From Gammaproteobacteria bacterium (lineage in GTDB: Bacteria > Pseudomonadota > Gammaproteobacteria > Steroidobacterales > Steroidobacteraceae): a DNA stretch of 19,200 nt. Positions 15,028-19,200 of the stretch are shown here, in pieces (position 1 is the first letter of the stretch; each line of letters opens with the position of its first letter). The notes beneath the pieces are model-generated. The model was not told the DNA's origin. It saw nothing but the letters and a program-made list of their open reading frames with translations, and did no database searches. The stretch spans positions 2,532 through 21,731 of the forward strand of contig PMNQ01000245.1 in NCBI GenBank assembly GCA_003162555.1, read 5' to 3'. The translations under genes and the position numbers were made by a program.

Positions 15028-17529
15028 TCAGTGGCTGCTGGCGGCGCGACGTATCAACAGCTGCGCAGCGTGCGGCTGATCATCGATCAACAGCGAGACC
15101 GATTGAGCCTTCGCATTCACGCTGACCGGCACTGCGTGATCCTGCACCTGGGCCGTGGCCACGCCCTGCCAGCCATGCACCGTCACGCGCAGCTGCTTCC
15201 ACCAGGGCTGAAACGAACCGGCGCGCTCTTCAAATGTGATTGCGATTCCGTCAGCGCGTTGTTCACAGCGCAGGCTTTGCCGCAAATATTCGCCGCGCGT
15301 GTAGGCCATGCTGTGGCCGTCGTCCTGATAGATCTCACCGCGGCAGTCATCGCCCGGATACACATCGAGCGACAGCGGACCGTCCGGCGTCTCCGCCGTG
15401 CTCTGCGTCAGCGGCTGGCGCGGCAGGATCGCGCCGCCGCGCACGAACACCGGCAGCTTGTCGAGACCCGGCGTCGCATCGAGCACGAAACCTAAGCGCG
15501 TCACCGCGCTACCCGCCTCGCCCGCGCGGCCCGCCGCCTGCGGGAGCGTCGCCGCATCCATGCCAGTCCAGTAGTCGTACCAACGCCCGGCTGGCAGGCA
15601 GATGGTGTAGTTCGCTGGTGATTCCAGCACCGGCGGCGGCGCCACCAGCAGTCGTTCGCCCAGCATGAACGTGGTGTCCTGTCCGCAGGGCGCGCTCAGC
15701 GCCTCCGGGAAATCGTAGAACACCGGCCGCATCAGTGGCGCGCCGTTGTGCGCGTTCTCGTCCGCGGCCGCGTAGACGTAGGGCAACAGCCGGTAACGCT
15801 CCTCGATGAAATGGCGGCGAATCGCCGTGTGCCGCGGTCCATCGACCCAGGGCTCCTTGCGCGCATCGCCCTTGCCGTAGTGATCGCGGAACACCGGCAT
15901 GAACGCACCGAGTTCTATCCAGCGCGTCAGCAGCTCCGCGCTCGGAGCACCGATGTAGCCGCCGACATCCGCGCCGCTGTAACCGAAGCCGCTCATGCCG
16001 AGATTGAGCAGCATGGCAACGGAAAGCTTCAGGTGATTCCAGCTCGAGCTGTTGTCGCCCGTCCAGGTGACCGCGTAACGCTGGCCGCCGGCGAAGCTGG
16101 CGCGCGTCATCACGTAGGCGCGCTCGTCCGGCGCCAGGCGCCGCAGCCCCTCGTAAGTGGCGCGCGAATTCTCCATGCCATAGACGTTGTGGATTTCCGC
16201 ATGGGTGGCGCTTCGCGGCGCGAAGCCGGGCTCATCGATGCGGTGCACGGTGTCGAGCGGCATGGTCTTGCTCGGCGTATTGAAAATCGCCGGCTCGTTC
16301 ATGTCGTTCCAGTAACCGGCGATGCCGGCAGCGAGCTGCGACTGGAAAAGATTCCCCCACCACGCGCGCGTCCCGGCGCGCGTGAAATCCGGGAACACCG
16401 CCGGGCCCGGCCACACGGAGCCCACGTACAGCGAACCATCGGGGCGCTTCAGGAAATGATCACCGGCGACGCCACTGTCGTAGGGCGCGTAACCCTGGCC
16501 CGCCACGTTTGCGATATGCAGATCCGTGATGGCCACCAGCCGGAATGCCTGCTTGCGCAGCGCCGCGCTCAACGCAGCGAGATCGGGAAAGGTTTTCTGG
16601 TTCGTGGTGAACGGGCGATAACGATCCTGGTAGTCGATGTCCAGCCAGATGGCATCCGCCGGAATGCGCTCGGTGCGAAAGCGCGTGGCCAGCGCACGCA
16701 CTTCGTCCGCGCTCATATAACTGAAGCGTGATTGCTGGAAGCCGAGCGACCACAGTGGCGCGAGCGGCGCTTTGCCACTGAGGTCGGTGTAGCGCTCGAT
16801 GACACGCTTGAGCTGCGGACCGTAGATCAGGTAGTAGTCGATCGGCCCGCCCGCGGCGCCAATTGCGAGCGTGTCCGCATCCTGCTTGCCGAAATCGAAC
16901 CCGCTGCGCCAGGTGTTGTCGAGGAAGATCCCGTAGCTGCCTCCGGCGCCGCCGGTGGCGATGAAGAACGGCACACTCTTATAGATAGGATCCGTGGATT
17001 CCTGGAATCCGTAGCTATCGGTGTTCCAGTTGACGAAAGCCTGGCCGCGCCGGTCGAGCGGGCCCGTCTTGTCGCCGAGGCCGAAGAAGTGCTGATCGGG
17101 CGTGATCTGCTTGCGCAGCACAAAGCCGGCACCCTGCGCTTCGATGGCGCGCTGTGGCGTGTCGGCCGAGATTTCGTGGCCGGCCAGGTCGCTGACGATG
17201 AGCCGTAGCGTGCTGCGCTCGACGCGCACCGACAATACTGCGGTCTTGAACCCTACGGCATCGGGCCCCGACCACGGCTGCACCGGCACGCTCGCGTGGC
17301 GAATCTCCGCGGGCACGACCCAGGAGGCATCCTCCGGAAATTCGCCGCTCGCTGTGATGCGCACGCGCAGCATGTCGTCGGCAATCGCGCTGACCTGCAT
17401 GCGCAGCGAGCCGGATTGCAGTTCGACTGCCGCCGCTCCAGCGGGTGCCGCGCTCGCGGCCAACACGCCTGCCAGCACTACCAGCAGCGGGGCCAACCAC
17501 TCGCGGATTCCAGCGTGATCATGCTTCAT
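15028..17529 (-). CDS. Exported glycoside hydrolase family 31 (alpha-glucosidase-like)
   Basis: An exported enzyme of GH31, retaining hydrolases that release glucose (or xylose/other sugars) from alpha-linked oligosaccharides; 833 residues. A signal peptide covers about the first 35 residues (basic start, LAPLLVVLAGVLAASAA, AXA-type site). The N-terminal beta-sandwich includes QHFFGLGDKTGPLDRRG, and the barrel starts near PLAPLWSLGFQQSRFSY. The nucleophile is Asp409 in GYWNDMNEPAIF and the acid/base is Asp492 in TWTGDNSSSW. WLDIDY and FRDHYGKGD are further sugar-site blocks, and C-terminal beta domains follow. The start at 17529 is chosen over the ATG six bases upstream because GAGG lies seven bases before it but almost touches the other. 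It heads the leftward run and is divergent from the dehydrogenase pair. Alpha-glucosidase is likeliest, but GH31 substrate range is broad. Confidence 0.94.
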   Translation of the reverse strand: MKHDHAGIREWLAPLLVVLAGVLAASAAPAGAAAVELQSGSLRMQVSAIADDMLRVRITASGEFPEDASWVVPAEIRHASVPVQPWSGPDAVGFKTAVLSVRVERSTLRLIVSDLAGHEISADTPQRAIEAQGAGFVLRKQITPDQHFFGLGDKTGPLDRRGQAFVNWNTDSYGFQESTDPIYKSVPFFIATGGAGGSYGIFLDNTWRSGFDFGKQDADTLAIGAAGGPIDYYLIYGPQLKRVIERYTDLSGKAPLAPLWSLGFQQSRFSYMSADEVRALATRFRTERIPADAIWLDIDYQDRYRPFTTNQKTFPDLAALSAALRKQAFRLVAITDLHIANVAGQGYAPYDSGVAGDHFLKRPDGSLYVGSVWPGPAVFPDFTRAGTRAWWGNLFQSQLAAGIAGYWNDMNEPAIFNTPSKTMPLDTVHRIDEPGFAPRSATHAEIHNVYGMENSRATYEGLRRLAPDERAYVMTRASFAGGQRYAVTWTGDNSSSWNHLKLSVAMLLNLGMSGFGYSGADVGGYIGAPSAELLTRWIELGAFMPVFRDHYGKGDARKEPWVDGPRHTAIRRHFIEERYRLLPYVYAAADENAHNGAPLMRPVFYDFPEALSAPCGQDTTFMLGERLLVAPPPVLESPANYTICLPAGRWYDYWTGMDAATLPQAAGRAGEAGSAVTRLGFVLDATPGLDKLPVFVRGGAILPRQPLTQSTAETPDGPLSLDVYPGDDCRGEIYQDDGHSMAYTRGEYLRQSLRCEQRADGIAITFEERAGSFQPWWKQLRVTVHGWQGVATAQVQDHAVPVSVNAKAQSVSLLIDDQPHAAQLLIRRAASSH

Positions 17530-17597
17530 GGCCATTCCTCAAAGACCCACTGCCGCTGCCGTGCGCACCGGCAAATGTAGCAGGTGCCCCGGCTCGT

Positions 17598-17627
17598 TTG
17601 ACACTTCCGCCGCGCCGATGCTACAAA
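17598..17627 (+). promoter_or_regulatory. Sigma-70-type promoter for the dehydrogenase pair
   Basis: A perfect -35 hexamer TTGACA at 17598-17603 is followed after 18 bases by TACAAA (17622-17627), a 4/6 match to TATAAT. It lies about 20 bases before the ATG at 17649, so transcription would start near 17634 and give a very short leader. It stands out in an otherwise GC-rich region. The 119-nt divergent space (17530-17648) must also hold the promoter of the leftward GH31 gene, for which I see no good match. Confidence 0.55.
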
Positions 17628-17648
17628 CATCCGGAGCCAGCTATAACA

Positions 17649-18329
17649 ATGAATGCGGGGGCGCCATTGGCCGGACAGACCGTTGCACGCCGTGAAGTCA
17701 TCCGCCTGCTCGGCATCGCTTCAGTGGCGGCGACTTTCCCGGGATTCCGCAACTGGGCCTTTGCCGGTGCTGCGGAAGAGGCGCCCGTAGCAACGGGATC
17801 GTACAGGCCGCTGTTCTTCAACGCGCAGCATTACAAGCTGGTTGAACATCTCGCCGAGCTGATCATCCCGACGGATGACACGCCGGGCGCGCGCGAAGCG
17901 GGCGTCGCCGAGTTCATCGACTTCATGGTCGCGAATCGTGTGCCGATCAGCGGCGCCGGCCACAGTGAACCGCCGCGCGATTCCGCGATGAAGATGGGTT
18001 CGGAGCTCCAGGCGCAATGGCTCGAGGGCTTAGGTTGGCTCAACGCGCGCTGCCAGTACGACTACGGGCACGCGTTCATGGACTGCGAGCCTGCACAGCA
18101 ACTGGCCCTGCTCAGTGCGATCGCCTACAAGGACAAGCACACCAGTGCCACCGAAGAGGGGCGCGACTTCTTCCGGCTGCTGCGCGACTACACGGTCACC
18201 GGTTACTACACTTCTCGCGTCGGCCTCGAAGCGCTCGGATTCCCGGGGCTACGCAGCTCCTGGCCCAAGCCGCCGGGCTGCCCGCATCCGGATGATCCCG
18301 AACATCTGCACCTCAAGCCCGCGACATGA
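17649..18329 (+). CDS. Gluconate 2-dehydrogenase subunit 3 family protein (Tat-exported small subunit)
   Basis: The 226-residue small subunit of a GMC-type membrane-associated dehydrogenase. The N-terminus has a twin-arginine motif (VARREVIRLLG, Arg14-Arg15) and a moderately hydrophobic stretch to about residue 45, so it is probably folded in the cytoplasm and exported by Tat. In related FAD-dependent sugar dehydrogenases this gamma subunit carries the signal-less flavoprotein with it. The family core is HLAELIIPTDDTPGAREAGVAEFIDF (about 66-92), and the tail SRVGLEALGFPGL...WPKPPGCPHPDDPEHLHL is typical. The ATG at 17649 is preceded by GGAG at 17633-17636, a rather long 12-nt spacing. Its TGA overlaps the ATG of the GMC gene (ATGA), indicating coupled, equimolar production. 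The substrate is set by the partner and is not known. Confidence 0.9.
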   Translation: MNAGAPLAGQTVARREVIRLLGIASVAATFPGFRNWAFAGAAEEAPVATGSYRPLFFNAQHYKLVEHLAELIIPTDDTPGAREAGVAEFIDFMVANRVPISGAGHSEPPRDSAMKMGSELQAQWLEGLGWLNARCQYDYGHAFMDCEPAQQLALLSAIAYKDKHTSATEEGRDFFRLLRDYTVTGYYTSRVGLEALGFPGLRSSWPKPPGCPHPDDPEHLHLKPAT

Positions 18330-19200
18330 TTGCTAAACCTCACATCTTTGACGTTATCGTCGTGGGTACCGGTGCCGGCGGCGGCACCGCCATGAAAATG
18401 CTGTGCGAAGGCGGCCTCAAGGTGCTGGCGCTGAATTCCGGGCCGCGCACGCAGCCTGCCACCGATTACCGCATGCACCGCCAGGTCTACGATCTCAAGT
18501 ACCGCGGCTTCGGCGATCCGCTGGCACTCAAGGGCCGCGCGCACCAGGAGCGCTACTCGGTCGAGGAGAGCGAGTACAACGAAGGCTCGCACCTGTGGGA
18601 ACACGACATCGCCTACTCGAACGGCGCCGGCACCGACTGGTACTGGAAGCGCTGCAAGGGCACCGGCGGCAAGGCGAACTTCTGGGGACGTTCGTCCTGT
18701 CGCTACGGCGACATCGACTTCAAGGCTGCGAGCCTCGACGGCGCTGGCGTCGACTGGCCGGTTGACTACGCCGAGATCGCGCCCTGGTTCAGCAAGGCCG
18801 AGCGCTACATGGGCGTCGCCAGCACGGCGCAAAACCGCCCGAGCAATCCGGACGGCGAATACCTGCCGCCGATGACCTGGCGCTGCTACGACTACATCAT
18901 CCAGAAGGCGGCGGAAAAAATCGGCGTGCCGTATCTGCCGGATCGCTGCGCGCAGCTCACCGTCGCGCACAACGGCCATCCGGCCTGCCATTACTGCGGC
19001 AACTGCAGCCAGGGGTGCGACGCGGGCTCGTTCTTCTCGCCGACCTGGTACACGATTCCGGACGCGGAACAGTCGAAGAATCTTTCGCTCGTCACCGACG
19101 CGCTGGTGCGCAGCGTACTGGTGGACGAAAACGGCCACGCGAAGGGCGTGGCCTATGTCGATCGCGCGACGCACCGTGAAGTCGAGGTCTACGCGAAGGT
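18326..19200 (+). CDS. GMC family FAD-dependent oxidoreductase, catalytic subunit (3' truncated)
   Basis: The flavoprotein partner of the preceding small subunit, likely oxidising a sugar, sugar acid or alcohol and passing electrons to a quinone or cytochrome. The first 291 codons are present; the C-terminal substrate domain with the catalytic His/Asn pair lies beyond the window. The Rossmann motif GTGAGG (Gly14, 16, 19) binds FAD. The acidic residue normally ending the second strand is Asn37 (VLALNSGPR). The GMC block WKRCKGTGGKANFWGRSS follows at about 107-124. A Cys cluster, CHYCGNCSQGC, places cysteines at 221, 224, 227 and 231 (CX2CX2CX3C), reminiscent of the Fe-S-bearing alpha subunit of Burkholderia FAD glucose dehydrogenase. 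It has no signal peptide, consistent with Tat co-export. A cytochrome c subunit may follow downstream. Confidence 0.92.
   Translation, partial: MIAKPHIFDVIVVGTGAGGGTAMKMLCEGGLKVLALNSGPRTQPATDYRMHRQVYDLKYRGFGDPLALKGRAHQERYSVEESEYNEGSHLWEHDIAYSNGAGTDWYWKRCKGTGGKANFWGRSSCRYGDIDFKAASLDGAGVDWPVDYAEIAPWFSKAERYMGVASTAQNRPSNPDGEYLPPMTWRCYDYIIQKAAEKIGVPYLPDRCAQLTVAHNGHPACHYCGNCSQGCDAGSFFSPTWYTIPDAEQSKNLSLVTDALVRSVLVDENGHAKGVAYVDRATHREVEVYAK

Noticed and set aside
17573..17601. Possible leftward promoter for the GH31 gene (TACATT with GTCAAA)
   Set aside because: The -35 matches only 3 of 6 positions and overlaps the better + strand TTGACA; too weak to call.
18206..19174. A 322-codon - strand frame opposite the small subunit and GMC gene
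   Set aside because: Val/Ala/Arg-rich antisense shadow; the + strand frames have Tat, Rossmann and Cys motifs.

Overview
This is a GC-rich, densely coded bacterial chromosomal segment with no RNA genes, insertion sequences, CRISPR arrays or phage genes that I can see. A separate glycyl-tRNA synthetase beta chain (the alpha2beta2 type), an RND efflux pair, an HDOD protein, RNase T2 and DUF2127 fit a Gram-negative proteobacterium. A gammaproteobacterium of the Xanthomonadales/Nevskiales/Steroidobacter kind is my best guess, but that is inference and not proven by any marker here. No stretch longer than about 160 bases lacks a gene.

Layout. Bases 1-2629 (+ strand) hold the 3' part of glyS followed closely by a PlsC-type acyltransferase. 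A strong GC palindrome at 2633-2660 sits between this pair and the convergent leftward genes. From 17529 down to 2664, twelve genes all lie on the - strand. In transcription order they are: exported GH31 alpha-glucosidase, RNase T2, YeeE/YedE-type membrane protein, DUF2127 membrane protein, exported S33 peptidase/hydrolase, NatA-like ABC ATPase, NatB-like ABC permease, NnrU-family membrane protein, SRAP (YedK/HMCES) DNA-crosslink protein, RND adaptor, RND permease and HDOD protein. Most junctions are overlaps of 1-4 nt or gaps under 20 nt. The larger gaps (77, 154 and 66 nt) fall before NnrU, before the adaptor and before HDOD, so the run probably forms several transcription units. At the right end, a divergent promoter region (17530-17648) leads into a + strand pair: a Tat-signal-bearing gluconate-2-dehydrogenase subunit-3-like protein and a GMC flavoprotein that runs off the window.

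Functional themes. The three hydrolases (GH31, RNase T2, S33) all carry N-terminal export segments and look like periplasmic or surface enzymes acting on glucans/oligosaccharides, RNA and peptides. The two transport modules (NatAB-like, adaptor-RND) look like separate export systems; no outer-membrane factor lies in the window. The right-end pair resembles the gamma/alpha core of membrane-associated FAD sugar dehydrogenases, in which the small Tat subunit carries the flavoprotein across the membrane.

I did not find a convincing new biological system. The most worthwhile second looks are the Cys-rich motif and unusual FAD site of the GMC subunit, the YeeE protein lacking the third conserved cysteine, the HX4E acyltransferase next to glyS, and an in-frame A_AAA_AAC slippery heptamer in the S33 gene.
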